Below, one piece after another: positions 24,424-31,782 of a stretch of 32,633 nucleotides of DNA. Within the stretch, counting starts at the first letter, position 1; every line of letters starts with the position of its first letter. This stretch comes from Bifidobacterium breve. Its GTDB lineage: Bacteria > Actinomycetota > Actinomycetes > S36-B12. Under the pieces are notes generated by a model, which saw only the letters and a program-made list of their open reading frames with translations, searched no databases and was not told the origin of the DNA. The stretch is taken from positions 1-32,633 of the forward strand of contig CAMBQX010000003.1 of assembly GCA_945870085.1 (NCBI GenBank), written 5' to 3'. A program made the translations under genes and the position numbers.

Positions 24424-25788
24424 CTAAGTCTTAGTTTGCCTGGCCGCTTTCAGTAAGTCTTCGCTGCTTTGAATAGTAGTTCGATCCCGGTCTTTGCCGG
24501 CTCCAAGTGCTCGCTCAGCCGAATCAATAGCGCGCCAGCCAAAATTATCAACAACCTGCTTCCCCGACTCGGCCAGCCATGAGTCAAACTCGCTTGGGTT
24601 CGACATTGGCGCGACCGGCAATTTATCGCAATCAGCTAGCACCGAGGCCACGGTCGCGGTCGCATCCTTCTTATTGGTGCCGATGATCCCGGTTGGGCCA
24701 CGCTTGATCCAGCCGGCCACGTATTCACCGCTCACCGCGCCACCATCACACTGAACTCGACCCTCCACGTGCGGGATAACGTTGCGATCTTCATCAAATG
24801 GCACACCAGGTAAGGCCAGGCCCCGGTAACCGACACTGCGAACCACTAGATCTGCAGCAATGACGAAAGTCTCGCCGGTGCCTTTGGCGCCACCTGCGCC
24901 ATCTAGCTCGGTGCGTTCGACGACCACCTCACGCACTCTAGTATCACCGCGTAGCTCTACCGGACGAGCCATAAAGTGCAAGTGAATGCGTCGTGATTTT
25001 CCGGTTTGTTCTTTTGTGGCCCACGTTTTAACTACTTCGACATTGCGAGCCACCGCTTTATCGTCGGCAATAACTTGCTCACTCGCGGCGTCGAATACTA
25101 AGTCCGCAGGGTCGACCACGATGTCAGCGTCAACCAGTTCACCCAGTTCACGCAGTTCTTTTGTGGTGTAGGTGGCCTGTGCCGGCCCCCGCCTGCCCAG
25201 TACGTGAATATCGGTGATCACCGACTTTCGCAGGGTGTCGAATACGTATTCGGGCATATCAGTGTGCGTGAGTTCATCAACTGTCTTCGCCAACACGCGG
25301 GTAACGTCAACTGCCACATTTCCTACACCCACCACAACGACACAGGTTGCAGTAGGGATTAGCCGCTCAAAAGTCTCGCGATCGGCATCGGGGTGCCCGC
25401 AGTACCAAGCCACTAGGTCGGTAGCGGCCACACTGGCATCTAGCTCTTCACCTGGTATCGCAAGCCGACGGTCACGCGAGGCGCCATAGGTGAACACGAT
25501 GGCATCAAAATACTCGTGAAGGGTGGCAACCGAAATATCAACCCCAACCTCGACATTGCCGATGAAGCGCACCCCAGGCTTTTCGAATACTTTGTCAAGG
25601 GTGTCGCGCACCGAACGAATACTGATGTGGTCAGGGGCTACGCCGTAACGCACCAAGCCAAATGGCACCGGCAATTTGTCAATGACATCAACAGTGACCG
25701 GGATCTCCTGTTGGCTAACTAGCGCATCCGCCGCATACATACCTGATGGACCAGAACCCACCACTGCAACGCGTAACGGTCGAGCCAT
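24424..25788 (-). CDS. fprA: Ferredoxin/adrenodoxin-type NADP+ reductase (FprA-like)
   Basis: This 454-residue flavoprotein moves electrons between NADPH and ferredoxins. It has the FAD-binding VAVVGSGPSGMYAADAL at residues 7-23, the conserved PFGLVRYGVAPDH segment, the NADPH-binding VVVGVGNVAVDVTRVLAK (~150-170), HVLGRRGPAQATYT, and the C-terminal YVAGWIKRGPTGIIGTNKKDA. Length and motifs match mycobacterial FprA and mitochondrial adrenodoxin reductase. The ATG at 25788 has GGAGG upstream at about 8 nt. Directly before the ribosome site lies a 14-bp tandem duplication. It is convergent with the sucrase/ferredoxin-like gene. Confidence 0.95.
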   Translation of the reverse strand: MARPLRVAVVGSGPSGMYAADALVSQQEIPVTVDVIDKLPVPFGLVRYGVAPDHISIRSVRDTLDKVFEKPGVRFIGNVEVGVDISVATLHEYFDAIVFTYGASRDRRLAIPGEELDASVAATDLVAWYCGHPDADRETFERLIPTATCVVVVGVGNVAVDVTRVLAKTVDELTHTDMPEYVFDTLRKSVITDIHVLGRRGPAQATYTTKELRELGELVDADIVVDPADLVFDAASEQVIADDKAVARNVEVVKTWATKEQTGKSRRIHLHFMARPVELRGDTRVREVVVERTELDGAGGAKGTGETFVIAADLVVRSVGYRGLALPGVPFDEDRNVIPHVEGRVQCDGGAVSGEYVAGWIKRGPTGIIGTNKKDATATVASVLADCDKLPVAPMSNPSEFDSWLAESGKQVVDNFGWRAIDSAERALGAGKDRDRTTIQSSEDLLKAARQTKT

Positions 25789-25799
25789 GCCGTGACCTC

Positions 25800-25827
25800 C
25801 AAGTGGCTAGTTACAAGTGGCTAGTTA
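25800..25827. repeat. 14-bp tandem duplication upstream of fprA
   Basis: The unit CAAGTGGCTAGTTA is present twice head to tail (25800-25813 and 25814-25827), immediately upstream of the fprA ribosome site, in the 68-bp gap between parE and fprA. Both copies are identical. It may be a slippage product or a doubled regulatory site. No -10 box with the TAnnnT geometry was found beside fprA. Confidence 0.7.
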
Positions 25828-25856
25828 ACTGGGCCTACTTGCCGCAGAGCGTATTA

Positions 25857-27998
25857 CTAGGCATCGATTCGCTCCCGATCTAACCCTGCCGCACCTTCGA
25901 CAATGAACTCCTTTCGAGGGGCAACTTCACCGCCCATTAGGAGATCGAATACCGCGCTCGCCCCGGCAACATCCTTCATGGTGATTCGACGCAGAGTCCG
26001 GTGGGCGGGATCCATTGTGGTCTCGCGCAGTTGGCCAGCATCCATCTCACCTAATCCCTTATAGCGCTGAATAGGATCCTTGACCTTCTTGCCGCGTTTA
26101 TTCGCATCGGCTAAAACCGACTTCATCTCGCCATCGGAGTAGGTGTAGATAAGGTCATTGGATTTGCTCCCGGCATTCACAATTTCGAGTCGATGAAGTG
26201 GTGGCACTGCCGCATAGACCCGCCCGGCCTCCAACAGTGGGTGCAGATACCGGTTGATCAAGGTCAATAGCAGACATCGAATATGCGCACCGTCAACGTC
26301 TGCATCGGACATCAGGATCACTTTGCCGTATCGCGCTTGCTCAAGATCAAATGATCGACCAGAACCAGCCCCGATCACCTGAATAATCGAGGCGCACTCA
26401 GTGTTCTTGAGCATGTCAGCGAGGGAGGACTTCTGCACATTTAAAATCTTGCCGCGGATCGGCAGCAGTGCTTGGTAATCGGCATTTCGGGCCACTTTCG
26501 CGGTACCCAGCGCACTATCACCTTCAACAATGAACAATTCACTGCGCTCGACGTCGTCGGTTCGACAATCCACCAACTTAGCCGGCAAAGCAGATGACTC
26601 AAGTGCTGTCTTTCGCCGTTGGGTATCGCGGTGGGTCCGCGCAGCCACCCGTGCACGCATGGCATTCGCGGCTTTCTCCAGGACCGACTTCGCGGCGACT
26701 TTCTCACCCCTGGGCGGGTTGGTAAACCACGTGGTTAACTCCTTGGTGACCACGTTACCCACTATCCGCGTGGCAGCGGGGGTTCCTAAAATCTCTTTAG
26801 TTTGGCCTTCAAATTGCGGCTCGGCGAGGCGCACGGTGACAACAGCGGTCAGGCCCTCAAAAACGTCATCCTTGGTGATGGTGTCTTCGGCGCCTTTTAG
26901 AATCTTCGCGGCTCGCACTTGGTCATTGACAGTTTTGACGATGGCTCTTTCAAATCCGGTCAGGTGGGTACCACCCTTGGGAGTCGCGATCACGTTCACG
27001 AAGGAACGAATATCGGATTCGTAACCGGCATCCCAGCGCAAGGCGATATCGACACCTAATTCGCGTTCAACATCTTGCGGAGTCATGTGCCCTTTGTCAT
27101 CCAGCACCGGGACAGTCTCGTGGAAGTGCCCCTTGCCGTGCAATCGAATTACCGAGCTCACGGGCTCACCAACCGACAAGGCCTCGACATATTCGGTGAT
27201 GCCACCTTTGTGCTGAAAAGTCTCCTCGTAGCGATCTTCGGGATCGCGTAAATCGATAACCGTAATAAGTAATCCCGGGACTAAGAACGTGCTTTGCACT
27301 GCGCGTTCGCGTAGCCCTTCGCGGTCATAGCCGGCTTCCTTGGTGAATACCTGCGAATCAGCCCACCACCGCACCCGGGTGCCGGTTCGAGTGCGCGGGC
27401 AGGTGCCAGCGATATGCAGGCCACTCTTGCGGGTGAAATCCCCCATCGGACCAACTCCGTCAAAAACTCCGGGCACCCCCCGTCTAAAAGACATGGTGTG
27501 GGTCTTGGCCCCGCGGTCGACCTCAACATCTAGCCGCGCAGAAAGCGCATTGACCACCGAGGCACCAACCCCGTGTAGCCCACCCGAGGCCGTATACGAA
27601 CCGCCGCCGAACTTACCGCCGGCATGTAACTTGGTCATCACGACTTCAACGCCGGTCAATTTAGTCTTGGGTTCAACATCGACGGGGATCCCGCGACCAT
27701 CATCACTAACCTCGGCCGAACCGTCAGGATACAAAGTCACGATGATTTTCTTGCATGAGCCGGCGAGCGCCTCATCAATCGCGTTGTCGACGATTTCCCA
27801 GAGGCAGTGCATTAATCCGCGGCCATCATTTGATCCGATGTACATTCCGGGCCGCTTACGCACGGCGTCTAAGCCCTCAAGCACGGCCAGATTCTTGGCG
27901 GTATACGCCCCGGCGGCAGCAATGCCTCCACCACCGGCACCGCCAGCGGCACTAGTTGCTGCCGATCGGGCTGATTTCCGGGGCAATTTGGCGGCCAT
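25857..27998 (-). CDS. parE: DNA topoisomerase IV subunit B
   Basis: This is the ATPase subunit of topoisomerase IV. After a Ser/Ala/Gly-rich N-terminus (~1-35), the 713 residues contain the GHKL ATPase motifs EIVDNAIDEALAG, SDDGRGIPV and GGLHGVGASVVNALS. The TOPRIM motifs are LFIVEGDSALGTAK, PIRGKILNV and SDADVDGAHIR, followed by QRYKGLGEMDAGQL. The sequence follows Streptomyces ParE (VEGDSALGTAK), and the ParC gene is close by, so ParE is preferred to GyrB. I chose the ATG at 27998, which gives MAAKLPRKS and lies 7 nt after TAATCT. The longer open frame to 28211 would overlap the divergent DUF7455 gene and is unconserved. Confidence 0.94.
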   Translation of the reverse strand: MAAKLPRKSARSAATSAAGGAGGGGIAAAGAYTAKNLAVLEGLDAVRKRPGMYIGSNDGRGLMHCLWEIVDNAIDEALAGSCKKIIVTLYPDGSAEVSDDGRGIPVDVEPKTKLTGVEVVMTKLHAGGKFGGGSYTASGGLHGVGASVVNALSARLDVEVDRGAKTHTMSFRRGVPGVFDGVGPMGDFTRKSGLHIAGTCPRTRTGTRVRWWADSQVFTKEAGYDREGLRERAVQSTFLVPGLLITVIDLRDPEDRYEETFQHKGGITEYVEALSVGEPVSSVIRLHGKGHFHETVPVLDDKGHMTPQDVERELGVDIALRWDAGYESDIRSFVNVIATPKGGTHLTGFERAIVKTVNDQVRAAKILKGAEDTITKDDVFEGLTAVVTVRLAEPQFEGQTKEILGTPAATRIVGNVVTKELTTWFTNPPRGEKVAAKSVLEKAANAMRARVAARTHRDTQRRKTALESSALPAKLVDCRTDDVERSELFIVEGDSALGTAKVARNADYQALLPIRGKILNVQKSSLADMLKNTECASIIQVIGAGSGRSFDLEQARYGKVILMSDADVDGAHIRCLLLTLINRYLHPLLEAGRVYAAVPPLHRLEIVNAGSKSNDLIYTYSDGEMKSVLADANKRGKKVKDPIQRYKGLGEMDAGQLRETTMDPAHRTLRRITMKDVAGASAVFDLLMGGEVAPRKEFIVEGAAGLDRERIDA

Positions 27999-28005
27999 TT
28001 GCCTT

Positions 28006-28011
28006 AGATTA
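28006..28011 (-). promoter_or_regulatory. -10 element (TAATCT) of parE
   Basis: The TAnnnT hexamer ends 7 nt before the ATG at 27998. AAGG in the gap is too close to the ATG to be a good ribosome site. The 185-bp divergent region to DUF7455 at 28184 contains nothing else I can identify. Confidence 0.45.
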
Positions 28012-28183
28012 CGGCGAAATTGGCCGGATCTGTCCCCCGGCCGGTCGTGTCGTCCACAGATCATCGCAACGCGTTCGCTCTGCGTGAACCAACGGCCTGC
28101 GGCGTGTCGGGAATGCAATTGTGGTGAGAGAATGTTACCAATGGCGACAAGCACAAATAAATGGCCGAGGAGGTGCCTGGTAC

Positions 28184-28402
28184 ATGACCACGACGATGAC
28201 TGCCCCCGCACTTAGTGCGACCGATAGGTGTGACCGCTGCAACGCGCAGGCTTATGTGCGCGTGATATTGCACGGCGGCTCCGACCTGCTTTTCTGTGGG
28301 CATCACTGGTCACGCCATGAACTGGTCCTGCGGCCGAGGGCTGCGACCATCGTCGATGAGACCCATCGCCTAACGGATGCACCGGCTAGCGATAACCGGT
28401 AG
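28184..28402 (+). CDS. DUF7455 small zinc-ribbon-like protein
   Basis: This 72-residue protein has the motif TDRCDRCNAQAYVRVIL, then LLFCGHHWSRHE, giving a CxxC plus CxHH set that probably binds zinc. It ends IVDETHRLTDAPASDNR, a typical family tail. Homologues sit between parE and hrdB in Streptomyces and elsewhere; the role is unknown. The ATG at 28184 has a strong GAGGAGGTG ribosome site about 8 nt upstream. The longer frame from 28121 is not supported. It is divergent from parE and convergent with the sigma factor gene. Confidence 0.9.
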   Translation: MTTTMTAPALSATDRCDRCNAQAYVRVILHGGSDLLFCGHHWSRHELVLRPRAATIVDETHRLTDAPASDNR

Positions 28403-28466
28403 GAGATCGCAGAACGCTTCTTCGCACCGTTGTTTGCAGTGCGCCACTGGATAACTTGGGTGCGGG

Positions 28467-29912
28467 TTAATCCAAGTAATCTCGTAGCACCTGCGAACGT
28501 GACGGGTGGCGAAGCTTCGACATAGTCTTACTCTCTATTTGCCGGATCCGCTCACGGGTAACCCCGTACACCTTGCCAATTTCGTCCAGCGTTTTCGGCT
28601 GGCCGTCGGTTAGGCCAAAGCGCATTCTGACAACTCCGGCCTCACGGTCTGACAAAGTGTCAAGAACCGACTCGAGTTGCTCCTGCAGCAAGGTGAATGA
28701 AACCGCGTCGGCGGGTACAATCGCCTCGGAGTCCTCGATTAAGTCACCGAATTCACTATCACCCTCCTCGCCGAGTGGCGTATGAAGTGATATCGGCTCG
28801 CGTCCATACTTTTGAACTTCGACAACTTTCTCAGGAGTCATGTCGAGCTCTTTCGCCAACTCTTCTGGCGTTGGTTCGCGGCCCAAGTCTTGCAGCATTT
28901 GCCGCTGCACCCGGGCTAGTTTGTTAATTACTTCGACCATATGCACTGGGATGCGAATGGTTCGAGCTTGATCAGCCATGGCCCGGGTGATGGCCTGTCG
29001 AATCCACCAGGTGGCGTAAGTCGAGAACTTGTAGCCCTTGGTGTAGTCGAATTTCTCGACCGCGCGAATCAAACCCAGGTTGCCCTCTTGAATCAAATCG
29101 AGGAACAACATGCCACGCCCGGTGTAGCGCTTTGCCAGCGAAACCACAAGTCGCAGGTTCGCTTCAAGTAGGTGATTCTTCGCGTTGCGACCATCACGTG
29201 CGATCCACTCGAGGTCACGATGCATTTTCTTTTCGATTTTCTTGCCCTCATTGAGCATCTCTTCGGCGAAGAGCCCGGCTTCAATGCGCTTGGCAAGATC
29301 AACTTCCATCTCCGCATTTAGCAGTGGGACCTTGCCTATCTGCTTTAGATAATCCTTTACCGGGTCTGCGGTGGCACCAGCAACCATAACCGTCTGCACT
29401 GGCTCATCGGTATCGTCAACATCTGAGATAACGAAACTGGCCTCATCGCCATCACCGGTATCGGCGACGGCCTCAGCGATGTCTACGGCAATGTCAGCTT
29501 CAAGATCAGCCTCAAGAACCGCAACTACCGCGAGGTCCGCGGGATCGATATCGTCGGCATTGATCACGACCAAGCCGTCCTCGGTCGCAATCACCTCTAT
29601 CATTTCTAAGTCAATTTTCGCGGGAGCCGCCTTCTTAACAGGTGCCGCCTTCTTCGCAGGAGCTACCTTCTTAACAGGCGCCACTTTCTTAACAGGTGCC
29701 GCCTTCTTCGCGGGAGCCGTTTTCTTAACAGGTGCCGCCTTCTTAACAGGCGCCACTTTCTTAACAGGTGCCGCCTTCTTCGCGGGAGCCGCTTTCTTAA
29801 CAGGTGCCGCCTTCTTAACAGGTGCCGCCTTCTTCACGGGTGAGGTCTTCTTCACGGGTGAGGTCTTCTTCGCGGGAACTACCTTCTTCGCCAAATTCTT
29901 TACCGGTGCCAT
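28467..29912 (-). CDS. sigA: Principal RNA polymerase sigma factor (sigma-70 / HrdB-SigA)
   Basis: This housekeeping sigma factor directs RNA polymerase to -10/-35 promoters. The 481 residues from ATG 29912 comprise a basic tail of 14 AAPVKK-type hexapeptides plus a partial one (~11-99), an acidic Asp/Ala/Val linker (~100-180), region 1.2 (DPVKDYLKQIGKVPLL), region 2 (NLRLVVSLAKRY, FLDLIQEGNLGLIRAVEKFD, KFSTYATWWIRQAI), region 3 (IPVHMVEVINKL) and region 4.2 (TLDEIGKVYGVTRERIRQ). Region 1.1 is replaced by the repeat/acidic part, as in HrdB. The start is uncertain: neither ATG 29912 nor TTG 29951 (13 more residues) has a well-spaced ribosome site. Confidence 0.96.
   Translation of the reverse strand: MAPVKNLAKKVVPAKKTSPVKKTSPVKKAAPVKKAAPVKKAAPAKKAAPVKKVAPVKKAAPVKKTAPAKKAAPVKKVAPVKKVAPAKKAAPVKKAAPAKIDLEMIEVIATEDGLVVINADDIDPADLAVVAVLEADLEADIAVDIAEAVADTGDGDEASFVISDVDDTDEPVQTVMVAGATADPVKDYLKQIGKVPLLNAEMEVDLAKRIEAGLFAEEMLNEGKKIEKKMHRDLEWIARDGRNAKNHLLEANLRLVVSLAKRYTGRGMLFLDLIQEGNLGLIRAVEKFDYTKGYKFSTYATWWIRQAITRAMADQARTIRIPVHMVEVINKLARVQRQMLQDLGREPTPEELAKELDMTPEKVVEVQKYGREPISLHTPLGEEGDSEFGDLIEDSEAIVPADAVSFTLLQEQLESVLDTLSDREAGVVRMRFGLTDGQPKTLDEIGKVYGVTRERIRQIESKTMSKLRHPSRSQVLRDYLD
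29616..29882 (-). repeat. 18-bp / 72-bp coding repeat in the sigma factor gene
   Basis: About 15 copies of an 18-bp unit encode hexapeptides of the type (A/V/T)(A/S/V)P(V/A)KK. Within them, a higher-order 72-bp block (four units) recurs almost exactly: 29666-29750 matches 29738-29822 with one mismatch at 29720/29792. The DNA is therefore prone to slippage or unequal recombination, and repeat number may vary between strains. Confidence 0.85.
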
Positions 29913-29953
29913 CTTTGTAGGTAACGCCTTTCTCCCACTTCCCCACGACAAGA

Positions 29954-29984
29954 GCCCGTGTCAAGCCTGATGGCTTGTACGGGC
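29954..29984 (-). terminator. Hairpin between the PKD-protein gene and the sigma factor gene
   Basis: The arms GCCCGT/ACGGGC and CAAGCC/GGCTTG form a 12-bp interrupted stem around a TGAT loop. The hairpin lies about 55 nt downstream of the PKD-protein stop and just before the sigma factor gene. There is no real U-run, so it could be a U-less terminator or a 5' regulatory structure. On the minus strand its 3' arm begins with GGCTTGACACGGGC, which contains a perfect TTGACA -35-like box. Confidence 0.5.
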
Positions 29985-30037
29985 GTGAGGCCACCAGTGT
30001 GCCACCGCCAATAGCGCCCAGCCCAGCCGGGGGCCCC

Positions 30038-30862
30038 TCATGGGATGAGCACGCCCCGAGCCTGGCCTACTGCCACCACGGTGTTGTCGGTTTGCGTGAC
30101 AGGACTCGCAATGGGGAAAGGCCCGAGGCCATCGACGGTGTAGGTCGCTGACCAGCTGGTGGTCAACGATACCTGAAATCTACCGCCGCGCTGGTACCCG
30201 TGAGCCACGGATAGATTCGGATAGAAACCACCTGGCGAGGTGGTATCAAGGTGGCCCCCATCACCGAAATCCCAAGCCCACCGCGGTGTCGGCGAGAGCA
30301 CCACCTGTTGCCCGGCGACCCAGTAGGTGGACGGTGGCACTGACCCCGGCTGGTTTGAACTAAATATCACCGGTAAATACGGCAGCACCCCACGCCCGGG
30401 TTGATAGCTGATGCGACTTGGCGGCATGGTTCGTTCAAAATCGTCCGAGATCGCGACGCCGGCGGCGGCGACGGTCACCGGCCCATCATTAGACACGCAG
30501 ATCAAACCCTTATTTTGCCAGGTCGCTCCGCCATTGAAGGAGAGCCAGGCTCGCAGGAGCTGTTCATCGGCGCCCTCGCAGGCGTGCAAAATAATGATGC
30601 AACCCGGCGCAAATACCCCAGCACAGGGTTCGCGGAGCCGCCACCGGCAATCAATGCACGCTGCTACCTCATGCCGGGTTTCATCGGACACGGTACCCGG
30701 AAGCACCAGCCCCCCGGTGCCCACAAACCGATCTGCACCATCGTCGACCGAAATATCCACGGAAGGTGCACCTGTCGCCGTTGCCAGCCCGAGCCCTGCG
30801 ATCGGGGCGATCAAAACGACAAGCGCGGCCACCAGAACCACCAGGACAATCCTGCTATGCAT
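30038..30862 (-). CDS. Secreted PKD-domain protein
   Basis: This 274-residue protein has an N-terminal hydrophobic stretch (~4-28) that looks like a signal peptide or anchor. A Cys-rich middle (~70-135, with CIDC, C and C spaced about 10-20 residues apart) precedes a PKD-type Ig-like domain (~195-240) with the hallmark WDFGDGG and a later HGYQRGGRFQVSLTTSW. The tail (TYTVDGLGPFPI...VGQARGVLIP) resembles a family of actinobacterial secreted PKD proteins. The function is unknown; an extracellular binding or pilus/surface role is possible. The ATG at 30862 is 6 nt after a clear promoter. Confidence 0.85.
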   Translation of the reverse strand: MHSRIVLVVLVAALVVLIAPIAGLGLATATGAPSVDISVDDGADRFVGTGGLVLPGTVSDETRHEVAACIDCRWRLREPCAGVFAPGCIIILHACEGADEQLLRAWLSFNGGATWQNKGLICVSNDGPVTVAAAGVAISDDFERTMPPSRISYQPGRGVLPYLPVIFSSNQPGSVPPSTYWVAGQQVVLSPTPRWAWDFGDGGHLDTTSPGGFYPNLSVAHGYQRGGRFQVSLTTSWSATYTVDGLGPFPIASPVTQTDNTVVAVGQARGVLIP

Positions 30863-30868
30863 AGTGCC

Positions 30869-30897
30869 ACGTTACGTCCGCTCAGTACCGATGTCAC
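30869..30897 (-). promoter_or_regulatory. Sigma-A type promoter of the PKD-protein gene (GTGACA-17-TAACGT)
   Basis: GTGACA at 30892-30897 (5 of 6 to TTGACA) is followed after exactly 17 bp by TAACGT at 30869-30874, which ends 6 nt before the ATG at 30862. It is the best complete promoter in the window and implies a leaderless mRNA. Confidence 0.65.
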
Positions 30898-30938
30898 CTA
30901 GTAATTCTTAGCCTGTGGAAAACCGGTTGCTAGGACTC

Positions 30939-31703
30939 TTAGTCTGGGTCCGCGAGCTTGATTCCAGCCTTTAAAAGGCCACTTTCTACGGCGGCATTTA
31001 CTGTCTCAAGCACCTTTACTCGCGCGTAGAGCTTGTTATCGGCTTCCACGACCGTCCAGGGTGCATTGGAAGTATCAGTGCGATCGAGCATCTCGGTGAT
31101 TGCCAGTTCATAGGCTGGTCGCTGCTCGCGGTTGCGCCAATCCTCAGCTGTGAGTTTCCAGCGCTTAAGTGGATCCTTCTCGCGCGATTTAAACCGTTTC
31201 AGCTGTTCATCACTGGAAACATGCATCCAGATCTTTACCAACACCATGCCTTCATCGGTCAAAGTCCGCTCAAAGGACTTGATCTCGTCATATGCACGCC
31301 GCCACTGTTCCTCGGTGGCAAATTCTTCAACGCGCTCAACCAAAACCCGGCCGTACCAACTGCGATCCAAAATGGTCATGCCGCCCCAGCCAGGTAGATG
31401 CGGCCAAAACCGCGACAGGAAGTGGTGCCGCTTCTCATCAAAGGTGGGCGCAGCAATTGAAATCACGCGCACATGACGTGGGTCGATGGGGGCCACTAGG
31501 CGGGCAATCGCACCGCCCTTACCGGATGCATCCCAGCCCTCGAAAACCACGCAGATAGGTGGGCCAAGGGTGCCAGATCCGTCATAGATTCCCCCGACGA
31601 CTAGCCGCAGATAGAGCATCCGGCGCTGCGCTGCTGAAAGCCGGCGCTCACCTTCATCCCTGGCAAGTTTGAGCGAAAGGTCGTAATTATCAAGGATGCC
31701 CAT
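30939..31703 (-). CDS. ppk2: Polyphosphate kinase 2 family protein
   Basis: PPK2 enzymes transfer phosphate between polyphosphate and nucleotides. The 254-residue protein has the Walker A motif FEGWDASGKGGAIARL (~58-73) and Walker B/lid blocks LDRSWYGRVLVERVE (~118-132) and SREKDPLKRWKLTAEDW, then EADNKLYARVKVLETV near the end. It is a one-domain PPK2; class I (GDP/ADP) and class III preferences cannot be separated by eye. I chose the ATG at 31703 (MGILDNYDLS), 6 nt after a CATTAT box. A GTG at 31718 is the alternative. It follows metX on the same strand. Confidence 0.93.
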   Translation of the reverse strand: MGILDNYDLSLKLARDEGERRLSAAQRRMLYLRLVVGGIYDGSGTLGPPICVVFEGWDASGKGGAIARLVAPIDPRHVRVISIAAPTFDEKRHHFLSRFWPHLPGWGGMTILDRSWYGRVLVERVEEFATEEQWRRAYDEIKSFERTLTDEGMVLVKIWMHVSSDEQLKRFKSREKDPLKRWKLTAEDWRNREQRPAYELAITEMLDRTDTSNAPWTVVEADNKLYARVKVLETVNAAVESGLLKAGIKLADPD

Positions 31704-31709
31704 CCGCCA

Positions 31710-31715
31710 ATAATG
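31710..31715 (-). promoter_or_regulatory. -10 element (CATTAT) of the ppk2 gene
   Basis: The hexamer matches TATAAT at positions 2, 3 and 6 and ends 6 nt before the ATG at 31703. It lies in the 79-bp gap after metX, so ppk2 may have its own leaderless promoter. Confidence 0.4.
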
Positions 31716-31782
31716 CACTACTGCGACGGCAATAGGTTTCGCCCTCTCCTAGCGCAGGTGAAATCGCGTACTGGTCAAACAA

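Noticed and set aside
27999..28211. Longer N-terminus of ParE (71 more residues)
   Set aside because: It would overlap the divergent DUF7455 start, is not similar to ParE, and the ATG at 27998 fits a -10 box 7 nt upstream.
27340..28215. 291-residue plus-strand open frame opposite parE
   Set aside because: It is antisense to the conserved ParE ATPase domain and has no recognisable motifs.
29371..29970. 199-residue plus-strand open frame with TGAAFLTGA repeats
   Set aside because: It is the antisense image of the Lys/Pro repeat in the sigma factor gene. Low-complexity repeats keep several frames open, and there is no ribosome site or homology.
30401..30911. Two overlapping plus-strand frames of 166 residues opposite the PKD-protein gene
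   Set aside because: Both are antisense to a frame with a signal peptide and PKD motif and show no family features.
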